Positions 36,809 to 46,500 of a stretch of 64,000 bases of DNA are shown in pieces (position 1 is the first letter of the stretch; each line of letters starts with the position of its first letter). The notes beneath the pieces are model-generated. The model searched no databases. It had not been told where the DNA came from and saw nothing but the letters and a program-made list of their open reading frames with translations. The DNA comes from Gammaproteobacteria bacterium (lineage in GTDB: Bacteria > Pseudomonadota > Gammaproteobacteria > HK1): NCBI GenBank assembly GCA_021773645.1, contig JAJFJU010000012.1:372001-436000 (forward strand). The letters are read 5' to 3'. A program made the translations under genes and the position numbers.

Positions 36809-37522
36809 TTAGTGCATCCTTGGTCGCGGTGTCGATATCCGTCCCATGGACTGGATGCTGCGCATGAGGTTTTCGATGCTCTTCAGGCGCATCCGTCGCG
36901 CCGGGGTCGGTGGGCTGTTTGCATCGGGGATGGTGGTGCCCCAGCCGGGCTTATCGATGGCGACACTGCCATGGTCGTTGGAGACATCGATGGCTGTCTT
37001 GGTTCCGGCCTGCTTCGGCTCGTTAAGGACCACGGTAGCGGAGTCTCCTATCACCTCACCGGATACGTCGGTACCGCGTATGCCGATGGTGGCGACGTTG
37101 CCCAGCCGGACGTTCATGGAGCGTGGGCGGTGTTTGGCGATCAAGCCGCTGACGAAGCGAAACACACCCTTCAGGATGCGGGTGCTGATGACATCCTGTT
37201 TGGCGGTGCGGCCATAGACAAATTTACTGACCTTCATTTGTGCTCGTGAGCCTAGGGTGAATTTAGAGCCATCCTGAAGGCGAAGTCGGATTACCGAGCG
37301 TCGGGAGGTGCTTATCTTGTCTCCCGCATAGATGTCAGCTTTTTTGGAGAGGCGGCGAATTTGTCCGTCTGTCCCGGTGGCCGTGACTGTGCCGCGCAGT
37401 AGCGTGACCTTGCCCGCTGGGACGGCGGCACTTGCCGGCAGTGCCAGCGTGACTAGCAGGAAGCCGAACAGAAGAGCGGGTATGCTTGCAGGAATCCGGG
37501 AATTTCGTAGCCTGATGTGCAT
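36809..37522 (-). CDS. Secreted FecR-domain protein
   Basis: The 237-residue protein has a signal peptide (LLFGFLLVTLALPASAA). A FecR domain follows: GKVTLLRGTVTATGTDGQIRR, DKISTSRRSVIRLRLQDGSKF and VGNVATIGIRGTDVSGEV-like segments. FecR domains occur both in anti-sigma regulators and in stand-alone periplasmic proteins; with no sigma factor nearby and no cytoplasmic helix, the latter fits. The ATG at 37522 with ribosome site GGTGGAG is preferred over the frame start at 37645. It is divergent from the hydrolase gene. Role unknown. Confidence 0.78.
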   Translation of the reverse strand: MHIRLRNSRIPASIPALLFGFLLVTLALPASAAVPAGKVTLLRGTVTATGTDGQIRRLSKKADIYAGDKISTSRRSVIRLRLQDGSKFTLGSRAQMKVSKFVYGRTAKQDVISTRILKGVFRFVSGLIAKHRPRSMNVRLGNVATIGIRGTDVSGEVIGDSATVVLNEPKQAGTKTAIDVSNDHGSVAIDKPGWGTTIPDANSPPTPARRMRLKSIENLMRSIQSMGRISTPRPRMH

Positions 37523-37583
37523 GGTATCTCCACCTTTGTTTAGAACTTTCCTCAGCATAGACGCCCCTTGTAAGGCACGCAAT

Positions 37584-38456
37584 GTGCTGCTTGTGGTATT
37601 TGTGGGGATGGTCACATTGTTTGTCCTCGCCGGCTGCGCGAGCATCTCCGGGATGTCTGCACGTGACGAATTGTCGCGTGCCGAGAGACAAGGGTTCGTA
37701 CGCGCTCGCCATCATTTCAGTGGCTTCGATGTGGTAACGCTGCAGCGTGGCGCACAAGCCTCCAGACGTCTGGTGGTGTACATCGAGGGCGATGGCCGTG
37801 CCTGGATCAGCCGCACACGTCTTTCGGCGGACCCCACTCCGCGTAATCCGGTAAGCCTGAAACTGGCGCTCAAGGACCCCTCCGCCGCAGTGCTCTACAT
37901 TGGCCGGCCCTGCCAGTATTTGAGCTCATCAGAGCGTAGCCACTGCGATGCCCGATACTGGTCCAGCCATCGTTATAGTCGTGCGGTGGTGGATGCTATC
38001 AATCGGATCATTGACGGAGTAGCACAGGCCGTTCCGGAGACACGGGTGGGGTTGGTGGGTTATTCCGGTGGCGGTACGCTGGCAGCATTGGTGGCCGCAA
38101 CGCGCAAGGATGCCGCTTGGCTGGTGACCCTTGCCGCCAATCTGGACCACCGGACCTGGACCCGTGAGCATGGGCTCACGCCGTTGGACGGTTCGTTGAA
38201 TCCGCTGGATTTTGCGGCCCTGCTCAGGGCTATTCCCCAGTTTCATCTATGGGGTGGACGGGACCGCAGAGTTTCAGTGGCGGTGCTACAGCGTTATCTG
38301 GCAGCACTGGAAAATCCGCCCGAACTGATGACGGCATCACAAAAGGATTTTGATCACAGTTGTTGCTGGGATGAGATCTGGCCTGATTCCCTCTGCAAAC
38401 TGCCTGATGCGCGAAAGTTTATGCCTGAAAAAGCTTGTATAAACATTGATTTATAG
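37584..38456 (+). CDS. Lipoprotein alpha/beta hydrolase, function unknown
   Basis: The protein carries a lipobox FVLAGC and an alpha/beta-hydrolase fold. The nucleophile elbow is GYSGGG (Ser near residue 161), with a likely Asp in GGRDRRV (near 227) and a likely His in FDHSCCW (near 258). The start is uncertain. GTG 37584 has an AAGG site and a short signal peptide, while ATG 37521 would add a positively charged n-region but would abut the divergent fecR start. The probable location is the periplasm, lipid-anchored. Substrate cannot be inferred. Confidence 0.72.
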   Translation: MLLVVFVGMVTLFVLAGCASISGMSARDELSRAERQGFVRARHHFSGFDVVTLQRGAQASRRLVVYIEGDGRAWISRTRLSADPTPRNPVSLKLALKDPSAAVLYIGRPCQYLSSSERSHCDARYWSSHRYSRAVVDAINRIIDGVAQAVPETRVGLVGYSGGGTLAALVAATRKDAAWLVTLAANLDHRTWTREHGLTPLDGSLNPLDFAALLRAIPQFHLWGGRDRRVSVAVLQRYLAALENPPELMTASQKDFDHSCCWDEIWPDSLCKLPDARKFMPEKACINIDL

Positions 38457-38480
38457 GGAGGTGTTGCTAAACAGGAACAC

Positions 38481-38510
38481 TTGTGGCTCTGGCGTGACAT
38501 CTGCTATGCT
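38481..38510 (+). promoter_or_regulatory. Possible promoter of the first autotransporter-barrel gene
   Basis: TTGTGG (38481-38486) and TATGCT (38505-38510) are spaced by 18 bp, about 100 nt before the ATG at 38614. The -35 is a moderate match, so this is a tentative call. Confidence 0.35.
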
Positions 38511-38613
38511 AACGCTGTCGCATATAAGGGTAGGGAAATAACAACAAGAATCCCGCTGTTTGTAACGACAATTGTTAGTTATCGCAGTGCTTTCCAATGG
38601 GGGATTATCAGCC

Positions 38614-39705
38614 ATGCGCGCCACATCAGTATTCTATCCGATCACCGGTCTATTATTTTTATTCACTAGTTTTGCTGCTAATGCAGGCAGTTCCCCTCCG
38701 CCCTGTCAGCCTTATCCTGCATGCAACAATCCCCATGAAGGGGCGGGTAGCTTGGTTGTGGAAGGTGTTTTGATGTGGGGCCGCGATACAGTGAACATCC
38801 AGCACGATGCTTTCCGTATTGGTAAAATCCTGATGGACAAGAGTAGCTCACGGTCCTCGGGGGCCGAGGGGCTGGCTGGCAACCAAATGTCGCACGCGGG
38901 CATGGCTGCAGGTGATGGCTTTGCCTTTCCCTATAGCGTGTGGGGCGGCTTCTCACACACTGATTCCAGCAGTGACTTCTCGACCACCGCCTTTGATTCC
39001 TCTCGCTATAGTTTTCTCGGCGGTGCTGATTTCAGCCCTCGGGAGGGTTTGGTTATGGGCTTGGCATTAGGCTATGAGGACCAAGAGGTAGATACTTTTT
39101 TCAACTTCGGCGAGATGGATGCGGATGGTTATACCATTGCGCCTTATATCGCTATGGCGGTGGGAGACCAAAGCAGTTTTGATCTGACCTTTGGTTACTC
39201 CGACATTGATATTAGTCAGTTTCGTTCAGCGGGCGGGGTGGCGGGCGGGGCGCGTATTAGCAGTAAAGTAGGTTCAGAACGCTATTTTGTCAGCAGTAAT
39301 TTCACCACTTTCAGAGACTATGGTGAGTGGCATGTAACCACTCAACTCGGCGTGTCTTGGGCCAAGGATAAGCAGGATGCCTTTACCGAGAGCAATGGTA
39401 CCGTTAATGCCCGGAGTAACTTTAAACTGGGGCAGGCGAAGGTTGGTGCTGAAGTGGCACGTGCCTGGGGTGCCTTTGAGCCCTACGCCAGCGCTACCCT
39501 TGAGTACGATTTTTCCCGTACCGACCTTCCCTTCGCTGCGGGTGTTGCCCGGCCTAAATATGACCCCGCTGATGTCCTCATTGGCTTTGGCGTACGCTAC
39601 TTCGCCACTGATGGGCTTTCCGGAAGCCTGGGATACAGCCGTGTATTTGGCCGCGAGAATTACGACGAGAGCAACCTGCAGTTAATGGTTCGGGCCGAGT
39701 TCTAG
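38614..39705 (+). CDS. Autotransporter beta-barrel protein with very short passenger, paralogue 1
   Basis: The 363-residue protein has a signal peptide (MRATSVFYPITGLLFLFTSF, cleavage near ANA). A region of only about 75 residues follows, then a C-terminal autotransporter-type barrel ending RAEF. Barrel segments such as FDSSRYSFLGGADFSPREGL and GFGVRYFATDGLSGSLGYSR recur almost unchanged in the next gene, so the two are tandem paralogues. The start at 38614 gives the signal peptide directly; the frame start at 38572 is not preferred. With almost no passenger it may be a surface barrel protein rather than a secretion device. Confidence 0.82.
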   Translation: MRATSVFYPITGLLFLFTSFAANAGSSPPPCQPYPACNNPHEGAGSLVVEGVLMWGRDTVNIQHDAFRIGKILMDKSSSRSSGAEGLAGNQMSHAGMAAGDGFAFPYSVWGGFSHTDSSSDFSTTAFDSSRYSFLGGADFSPREGLVMGLALGYEDQEVDTFFNFGEMDADGYTIAPYIAMAVGDQSSFDLTFGYSDIDISQFRSAGGVAGGARISSKVGSERYFVSSNFTTFRDYGEWHVTTQLGVSWAKDKQDAFTESNGTVNARSNFKLGQAKVGAEVARAWGAFEPYASATLEYDFSRTDLPFAAGVARPKYDPADVLIGFGVRYFATDGLSGSLGYSRVFGRENYDESNLQLMVRAEF

Positions 39706-39730
39706 GCTCACCGCAAGTTTGAATTAAAAA

Positions 39731-39762
39731 ACCCGGAAGCCTTCAGGCCTCCGGGTTTTTTT
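39731..39762 (+). terminator. Intrinsic terminator after autotransporter paralogue 1
   Basis: ACCCGGAAGCC and GGCCTCCGGGT form an 11-position stem with one mismatch and a TTCA loop, followed by TTTTTTTA. This is a textbook rho-independent terminator. Confidence 0.92.
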
Positions 39763-39792
39763 ATGGATTAACTAATAAAAAAAGGACTCGCA

Positions 39793-41244
39793 ATGCGTTT
39801 TCCCAATCTCTGCAGGGCCTTGGTGGCCACTATCTGTTTATTTGCCAGTTTTAGCAGTAATGCTCAGCTTGCATACCCCAATGTACTGGGGACTTATGTG
39901 GGTGTGGAAAATTGGTCAGAGACTGGTTGTACCTTGCCTGCAGTTGATGGCAGTGGCGTAGACCCTATAACCGTCATTATCAATAGTCAGACGGGTGCAA
40001 ACTTTTCGGGAATAGTTACTGACGAGAACGGAGATCCTCCTGTCCCGATCGCGGGAACCGTTGGTCTGGGCGGTAATGTAAATGGCTCATTTACCGAACC
40101 TGCTACTACAAGCCCGCCATTTCCCGGTGCCACTGGTACTTTTACTGGCGCACTCAGTGCCGATACTCTGATTCTTGCTGTCACAGGATCAGATAATCCA
40201 GGCGCTGGAGGATGTTCAAGTTTTACCTCTAATATTGCTGCTACTCGCTCTCCCGTCGCGGTAGTCTCCGCCGCAGCCCCAGGCACTACCGTGACCAAGG
40301 CCCAGACGGCAGCGCCGGTGGCGCGTGCCTTTGCGACTCTGGTGGGGGTGCGCATTAACAACGTCTTCCGTCCGCAGCAAGGTAGTGACGTGGGGGTGAG
40401 TTCTGTTCCCAATGGCATGATGTTTCAGACTGGTATGGCGGCCGGTGGGGATTTCGCCTTTCCCTACGGCTTCTGGGGCAGTTTTTCCCGTACCGATTCT
40501 GAAGACGATTTTTCAAGCACGGCCTTTGACTCGGAGCGTTATAATTTCATTGTCGGTGCCGACTTCAGCCCCCGTGAGGGCCTGATTATGGGCTTGGCAC
40601 TGGGCTATGAAACCCAGGAGGTCGATACCTACTTCAATGGTGGCGTGCAGGATGTGGATGGCTACACCGTGGTGCCGTATCTGGCGCTTCGTTTGGGTGA
40701 GAACCACAGTTTGGATATGTCCTTTGGTTATTCGTCTATAGACACTGACCAGTTCCGTCTGGCGTTGGTGGGCGGGCTGCCTGTGGGAGCGCGTGTGACC
40801 AGCTCAGTGGATTCCGAGCGCTATTTCTTCAGCGGTAATTTCACTACGAACCAGACCTATGGCAACTGGAACTTAAGTGGTCTGGTGGGTGGTTTGTGGG
40901 CCAAGGACGTGCAAGAGGCCTTCAGCGAGGATGATGGCACCACGATTGCTGGCAGCAATTTTAAGGTAGGGCAGTGGCGTATCGGTGGTGAGGCGGCTTA
41001 TGCCATCGGTGCCTTTGAGCCCTATGGTCGGGCCACCTTCCAATATGACTTCACGCGCACCAAGGTGACCTTTGCGCCAGGGGTTGCGGCGCCCAAGTTT
41101 GACCGTACCGATGTGCTTGCTGGCTTTGGTGTGCGTTATTTCGCCGACAATGGGATGTCCGGTAGCCTTGAATACAGCACCGTGCTGGGTCGTGAGAACT
41201 ACAGCGAGGATACGATTCAGTTCCTCATTCGTGCCGAGTTCTAG
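39793..41244 (+). CDS. Autotransporter beta-barrel protein, paralogue 2
   Basis: The 483-residue protein has a signal peptide (LVATICLFASFSSNAQ). A Gly/Thr/Pro-rich N-terminal domain of about 150 residues with four Cys, looking beta-structured, precedes a C-terminal autotransporter barrel ending RAEF. The barrel half is closely similar to the upstream paralogue (for example ADFSPREGLIMGLALGYE and the YGRATFQYDF strand), while the N-terminal part differs. This suggests gene duplication with exchange or growth of the exposed domain. Ribosome site AAAGGA; flanked by terminators on both sides, so it is transcribed alone. Confidence 0.85.
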   Translation: MRFPNLCRALVATICLFASFSSNAQLAYPNVLGTYVGVENWSETGCTLPAVDGSGVDPITVIINSQTGANFSGIVTDENGDPPVPIAGTVGLGGNVNGSFTEPATTSPPFPGATGTFTGALSADTLILAVTGSDNPGAGGCSSFTSNIAATRSPVAVVSAAAPGTTVTKAQTAAPVARAFATLVGVRINNVFRPQQGSDVGVSSVPNGMMFQTGMAAGGDFAFPYGFWGSFSRTDSEDDFSSTAFDSERYNFIVGADFSPREGLIMGLALGYETQEVDTYFNGGVQDVDGYTVVPYLALRLGENHSLDMSFGYSSIDTDQFRLALVGGLPVGARVTSSVDSERYFFSGNFTTNQTYGNWNLSGLVGGLWAKDVQEAFSEDDGTTIAGSNFKVGQWRIGGEAAYAIGAFEPYGRATFQYDFTRTKVTFAPGVAAPKFDRTDVLAGFGVRYFADNGMSGSLEYSTVLGRENYSEDTIQFLIRAEF

Positions 41245-41266
41245 GGCTGAGATAAGCGCAATCTGA

Positions 41267-41302
41267 AATCCCGGGGGCGGAGTCGCCTCCGGGATTTTTT
41301 AT
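41267..41302 (+). terminator. Intrinsic terminator after autotransporter paralogue 2
   Basis: AATCCCGGGG..C pairs with G..CTCCGGGATT around a GGAGTC loop, followed by TTTTTTAT. A second CCCGGGATTTTTTATG unit at about 41394-41409 is a near duplicate of its 3' half. Confidence 0.9.
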
Positions 41303-41316
41303 GTGTGGGCAAACAC

Positions 41317-41415
41317 GTAGCGCGGATGAAACAAGGTGTAATCAGGGGGGGAAGTTGGGGCAGGCCATCCAATACGTTTTCCCGGATTCCGCTCCCGGGA
41401 TTTTTTATGCATGGG
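41317..41415. repeat. Decayed P2-type repeat with duplicated terminator tail
   Basis: GTAGCGCGGATGAA near 41317 resembles the opening of the GTAGCCCGGAT repeat at 26927. The segment ends with CCCGGATTCC and then CCCGGGATTTTTTATGCATG, a near copy of the terminator tail at 41289-41305. It seems that a repeat inserted within, or duplicated, the terminator. Confidence 0.45.
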
Positions 41416-41469
41416 CAATAGGCGTACCGTGTGCATTGGAATAGCGATGAGATGGATGGGCTAGGTACG

Positions 41470-42018
41470 ATGGCAGCAATGGATCGACGTGCATTTTTGC
41501 GTGGTGGTTTGGGGCAGGCGGCGCGACAGATTGCGGGCGACGAATCGGCTATAAGCTGGATCCGGCCTCCCTATGCGGTGGCAGAGGACGATTTTCAGCG
41601 CGATTGCAGTCGTTGTGGGGATTGTATCAAGGCCTGTCCTCATGGGGTGATATTCAGCTTGTCCGCCGAGCTGGGTGGGGCTGTAGCGGATACTCCGGCG
41701 CTGAATCTGCTCAATCACGGTTGTCACCTGTGTGCCGATTGGCCTTGTGTGACTGCCTGTGAGGCGGGTGTATTGGTTTTGCCGGAGGATGATCCACAGC
41801 AGGCTCCGGTAGCGCTCGCCCGAGTCACCATCAATACTGAAACTTGCCTCCCTTACAGCGGTCCAGAGTGCGGTGCCTGTGCCGATAGTTGCCCGGTGGG
41901 AGCGCTACACTTCAATGGCACACGGCCAGAGATCGACGCAGTGCGTTGTCTGGGCTGTGGCATGTGTCGTGAGGCCTGTATTGTGGACCCCAAGGCGGTG
42001 CAGTTAGTGGTGAAATAA
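41470..42018 (+). CDS. napF: NapF-like ferredoxin with multiple 4Fe-4S motifs
   Basis: The 182-residue protein has a twin-arginine-like N-terminus (MDRRAFLRGGLG) and several cysteine clusters: CSRCGDCIKACP, CHLCADWPCVTAC, CGACADSCPVG and CLGCGMCREAC. These give the four 4Fe-4S cluster pattern of NapF. In known systems NapF is a cytoplasmic accessory for maturation of periplasmic nitrate reductase, but no napA, napB or napD is adjacent here. Starts at 41431, 41449, 41470 and 41479 are possible; 41470 is a compromise with a TAGG site. The gene may work with other molybdoenzymes. Confidence 0.82.
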   Translation: MAAMDRRAFLRGGLGQAARQIAGDESAISWIRPPYAVAEDDFQRDCSRCGDCIKACPHGVIFSLSAELGGAVADTPALNLLNHGCHLCADWPCVTACEAGVLVLPEDDPQQAPVALARVTINTETCLPYSGPECGACADSCPVGALHFNGTRPEIDAVRCLGCGMCREACIVDPKAVQLVVK

Positions 42019-42093
42019 AGTGCGCCGCGCTTTAGAATCTGCGGCAGACAAAGTGGCTGGCGATGCGTTGGCCACAAGATTCGGAATGACTTA

Positions 42094-43356
42094 ATGAAAA
42101 AACTGGATGATTTTCGCCTCGAGTTGGGTGGGCGGGCCTACGTGCCGATAATGGTTGGTGGCATGGGCGTTGATATTTCTTCGGAGTCTCTGGCCGTGGC
42201 GACGGCACGTTTGGGTGGTATTGGGCATATTTCCGATGCCATGGCACCTACGGTGGTGGATCGGATACAGAAGACGCGCTTTTCCAAGACCAAGCTTCAG
42301 AAGTATCAGGACAATATTTACAACTCGGACAAGAGCAACATCCATTTTGATCTGGGTGAACTGGCGGAGGCAACTCGTTTGCATGTGACGTCCGCCATGG
42401 AGGCAAAGCGTGGCGAGGGGGCGATCTTCCTCAATGCCATGGAAAAGCTCACCATGAATAATCCCGGTGGCACCCTGAAGACGCGTTTGGTGGGAGCCAT
42501 GGATGCCGGCATCGACGGTATTACCTTGAGTGCCGGCCTGCATCTGGGCACCTTCAGCCTGATTGAAGATCACCCACGTTTTCGTGATGTCATGCTCGGC
42601 ACCATCGTTTCCTCGGTACGCGCGCTAAGGCTGTTCCTGATGAAATCCCGCCGTACCCGGCGCCTGCCCGATTATGTCGTGGTGGAAGGACCGTTGGCGG
42701 GCGGCCATCTTGGCTTTGGCATGGATTGGAAAGAGTATGAGCTGCATAAAATAGTCACCGAAGTCGTTGCCTACCTTAAAAAGGAGGGGCTGGATATTCC
42801 GGTGATTCCGGCTGGTGGCGTATTCACCGGTTCTGATGCGGTGAGTTTTATAGAGCAGGGCTGTGCTGCGGTGCAGGTGGCAACGCGTTTTACGATAACT
42901 GAGGAGTGTGGTTTACCGACGAAGGTGAAACAGGCCTATTTCCGTGCCAAGGAAGAGGATGTCATCGTCAACCAGATATCCCCCACCGGCTATCCCATGC
43001 GGATGTTGAAGCAGAGCCCGGCCATTGGCGCGGACACCCGGCCTAACTGCGAGGCCTTTGGTTATCTGCTGGATCGCGAGGGACATTGCTCTTATATCGA
43101 GGCCTATAACGAGGCACTGGAAGCTGCACATGAGGCGGGCAAGAAGAAGTTCAAGGTGATGGACAAGACCTGCCTGTGTTCCGGTTTCAAGCGCTTTCGG
43201 GTATGGACCTGCGGCCATTATGTCTATCGCTTGAAGGACACCACCACGCAATTGGCGGATGGCAGCTACCAGTTACCCTCTGCGGAGCATGTCTTCAAGG
43301 ACTACCAGTTCAGCACGGAGCATGAATTGAGCCTCCCGCCTGTTTCTGAAAAGTGA
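42094..43356 (+). CDS. Nitronate monooxygenase / NPD-family FMN protein with extended C-terminus
   Basis: The 420-residue TIM-barrel flavoprotein has the family opening VPIMVGGMGVDISSESLAVA. The central VVEGPLAGGHLGFGMDW carries the usual GGH motif, and the FMN-phosphate segment IPAGGVFTGSDAVSFIEQG is followed by AAVQVATRF. Family members include nitronate monooxygenases and enoyl-ACP reductase II. About 80 C-terminal residues beyond the usual core contain a Cys-rich patch (CLCSGFKRFRVWTCG), which is unusual. It follows the ferredoxin gene by 75 bp, and the two may be co-transcribed. The reaction cannot be chosen with certainty. Confidence 0.8.
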   Translation: MKKLDDFRLELGGRAYVPIMVGGMGVDISSESLAVATARLGGIGHISDAMAPTVVDRIQKTRFSKTKLQKYQDNIYNSDKSNIHFDLGELAEATRLHVTSAMEAKRGEGAIFLNAMEKLTMNNPGGTLKTRLVGAMDAGIDGITLSAGLHLGTFSLIEDHPRFRDVMLGTIVSSVRALRLFLMKSRRTRRLPDYVVVEGPLAGGHLGFGMDWKEYELHKIVTEVVAYLKKEGLDIPVIPAGGVFTGSDAVSFIEQGCAAVQVATRFTITEECGLPTKVKQAYFRAKEEDVIVNQISPTGYPMRMLKQSPAIGADTRPNCEAFGYLLDREGHCSYIEAYNEALEAAHEAGKKKFKVMDKTCLCSGFKRFRVWTCGHYVYRLKDTTTQLADGSYQLPSAEHVFKDYQFSTEHELSLPPVSEK

Positions 43357-43506
43357 GGACTTAAGATATAGAAACCAATTGATTATGCTGAATATTCCTC
43401 AAGGGAAGGTGTTTCTTTAGATAGATACGAAAACATTCCTCAATGATCTATGTTTGCTGCCGCTAGCTTCAATGGTAGATGTCTTTTTTATGATGTAGGG
43501 ATAGAC

Positions 43507-46500
43507 ATGACAGACGAACATAGCGGCCATTCTGAGCTTGAAGCGATCTTCCAGATCCTCCCGGATCTGTATTTCCGTATGGATGCGGACGGCACCATCC
43601 TCGACTATCGGGGACGTCAAAGTAGTGATTTTTATATCCCTCTAGAAAAATGTATTGGTCGCCGCATGCAAGCGGCTTTGCCCGCTGAAGTGGGTGCCCT
43701 ATTTGGTGAAAAGCTGAGTGAATACCAACAAAGTGGTGAGCTACTAAATTTCCAATATTCCCTACTGATAGATGGCCAACTACGCCACTTTGAGGCTCGC
43801 CTTGGTGGCCTGGACGATCGCAAAGAAGTCGTTGTCATCGTGCGAGATATTACTGAGGAAACGGCTAGGCAGCGTACCCTGGAGGAGAGTGAACAGCGCT
43901 TTCACGCCACCTTTGAACAGGCTGCAGTGGGTCTTGCCCATGTGGCCTCGGATGGCAGCTGGTTGCGGGTCAATGACAAGCTCTGCGAAATCGTTGGTTA
44001 CAGTCGTAATGAGCTGCAGCAAATGACTTTTCAGGACATCACCCATCCGGATCACTTAGATGATGATAGCCGTGCCCTTCGGCAGTTGCTGGCGAGGGAG
44101 CGTGAGCAACATGTCACGGAGAAGCGCTATATCCGCAAGGATGGCAGCAATGTCTGGGTCAATCTCACGGTTTCCCTACGACGAAATGATGATGGCAGCC
44201 TGCGTCATTTTATATCCGTGGTGGAAGATATTGATGCACGTAAGCGTCTGGAGGCATTGCAGGTTGGTGAGCATGCGATTTTGGAACTCATCTCCCAGGG
44301 GCAGGCCTCGCTAAAAACAGTTCTGGAAGCGATCACCCATTTTTCCGAGAGCCAGTATACGGGCCTGCGTTGTACCATTTGCCTGCTGGACGGCGATACG
44401 CTGCACAATGGCGCCGCGCTCAGTTTTCCCGCGGCCTACAACGCGCTGATCGAGGGCCTACATATTGGACCCAGCGTGGGTTCCTGTGGTACCGCAGCCT
44501 ACCGCAAGCAGCGCGTGGTGGTTGCCGACGTTACCACTGACCCGCTGTGGGCAGAGATGGCCTCCCTCGGCCTTCAATACGGATTCCGTGCCTGCTGGTC
44601 GCAACCGGTGCTAGATGCGATGGGCGAGGTGCTTGGTACTTTTTCCCTCTACCATGAGCAAGTCTGTAAACCTGGTGATGATGAAATTCAGCTCATTGAG
44701 GCCATGGCCCGGCTTGTTGCCATCGCTATTGAGCGTGAGCGTACATTGGGTGCCTTGCAGGTCAGCGAGCGGCGTTTCCGTGCCATCTTTGAGCAGGCCG
44801 GGGTGGGGGTTCGCGTGGCAGAGACCGCCAGTGGGCGCTTTTTGAGCGTTAACCAGTGCTATTGCGATATCGTCGGCTATACGCCGGAAGAGCTCATTGG
44901 TTCAACTTACATGGCGGTCACCCATCCCGATGACCTACGGCCGGGTTTTGAGCAACTGAAGCAGCTGGAAGCGGGTGCTATCTCCGAATTCACCATGGAG
45001 AAGCGCTATCTCCACAAGGCCGGGCATACCCTCTGGGTTAGGCTAACGGTTACCAATGCCGGCAAACTGGGACAGACAACGCATTCAAATATTGCCGTGG
45101 TAGAGGACATCACTAGGCACAAGCGTTTGCAGGTCGTACAGGCCGGGGAGCGGCGTATCCTTGAGCTTATCTCCCGGGGAGCAGTGCCGTTAGTGGAGAT
45201 ATTCAACGCTATCATCCTGTTTGCTGAAGAGCAGTGCCCAGGGTTCCAGGGAGCGGTCTTTCGACGTGAAGGCCAGCATTTGATATTTGGAGCGGGATCT
45301 TCACTTCCAGAATCCTATGCAAAGTTGGTGGATAGCTGGGTAGAGATTGGTCCTGCTGCCGGTTCATGTGGTACCGCGGTTTATCGTAAAGAGCGTGTGA
45401 TCGTTACAGACATTGCCACAGATCCGCTCTGGAGTGCCTATCGGGCTTTGGGTGAACAATTCGAGTTTCAGACCTGTTGGGCCGAACCGGTGATTGATTC
45501 TCGCAATGAGGTGCTTGGTGCCTTCTCTCTATACCACTCGGAACAGCGTGCCCCGGACGCAGATGAAATTGAGCTTATCGAGACCATGGCTCGGCTTGCA
45601 GCCATCGCCATTGAGCGTGAGCAGACAGGGCAGAAACTGGAGAGCGCCGAAACCGAGTGGCTTCAAGCCATGGACCATTTTGCGGATGTCATCTATCTGC
45701 TGGACTCTAAGCACTGTTTATTGCGAGCAAATAGTACCTTTTACCGAATAATAGGAGCTAGTCCAGCGGAGAGTCTGGGGCATCCAATAATAGATATCCT
45801 GGGTTCGCTGTGTGGGGAAAAACCTTGTTCCGTGTGTCAACCACAGGGGGAGGTGTTCGAGGGTGCTCAGGTTATTGAGGCACATGATCCGTGTAACCCT
45901 CTAAAGCGCCCAGCTGAAATGTCCAGCAAAGTGATTCGAGCACGGAATGGAGAGCCTTCAGGTTATCTTGTGAGCTTTCATGATCTGACCCGCGCTCGTC
46001 AGCTGGAACAGCGATTGCGTCTTTCGGCCACTGTTTTTGAGAGTACCGCCGAGGGCGTCATCATCACTAATACTGATGGCGAGATCGTAGACGTAAACCG
46101 TGCCTTTAGTGAGATTACCGGATTTAGCCGCGTTGAAGTGTTGGGAAAGAATCCTAGTATCTGGAAGTCCGGGCGCCACGATGAAAGTTTCTACCGTGAT
46201 ATGTGGCTTTCTCTGAAAGAGAGCGGACACTGGCGTGGGGAGATTTGGAACCGGCGTAAGAACGGTGAGCTGTTCCCGGAATGGACCACTATTAGCAGCG
46301 TGTTAGATGAGCAAAACAGGCTGACTCATTATGTGGCGGTGTTTTCTGATATCAGTGCACTGAAGCAGACCCAGGAAAAGCTGGAGCATTTGGCCCACTA
46401 TGATGCCTTGACCGAGCTGCCCAATCGGCTGCTTTTTAATGCACGTCTCGCGCACGCCCTTAAACACGCCAAGCGTAACGATGAGCAGTTGGCGGTGCTA

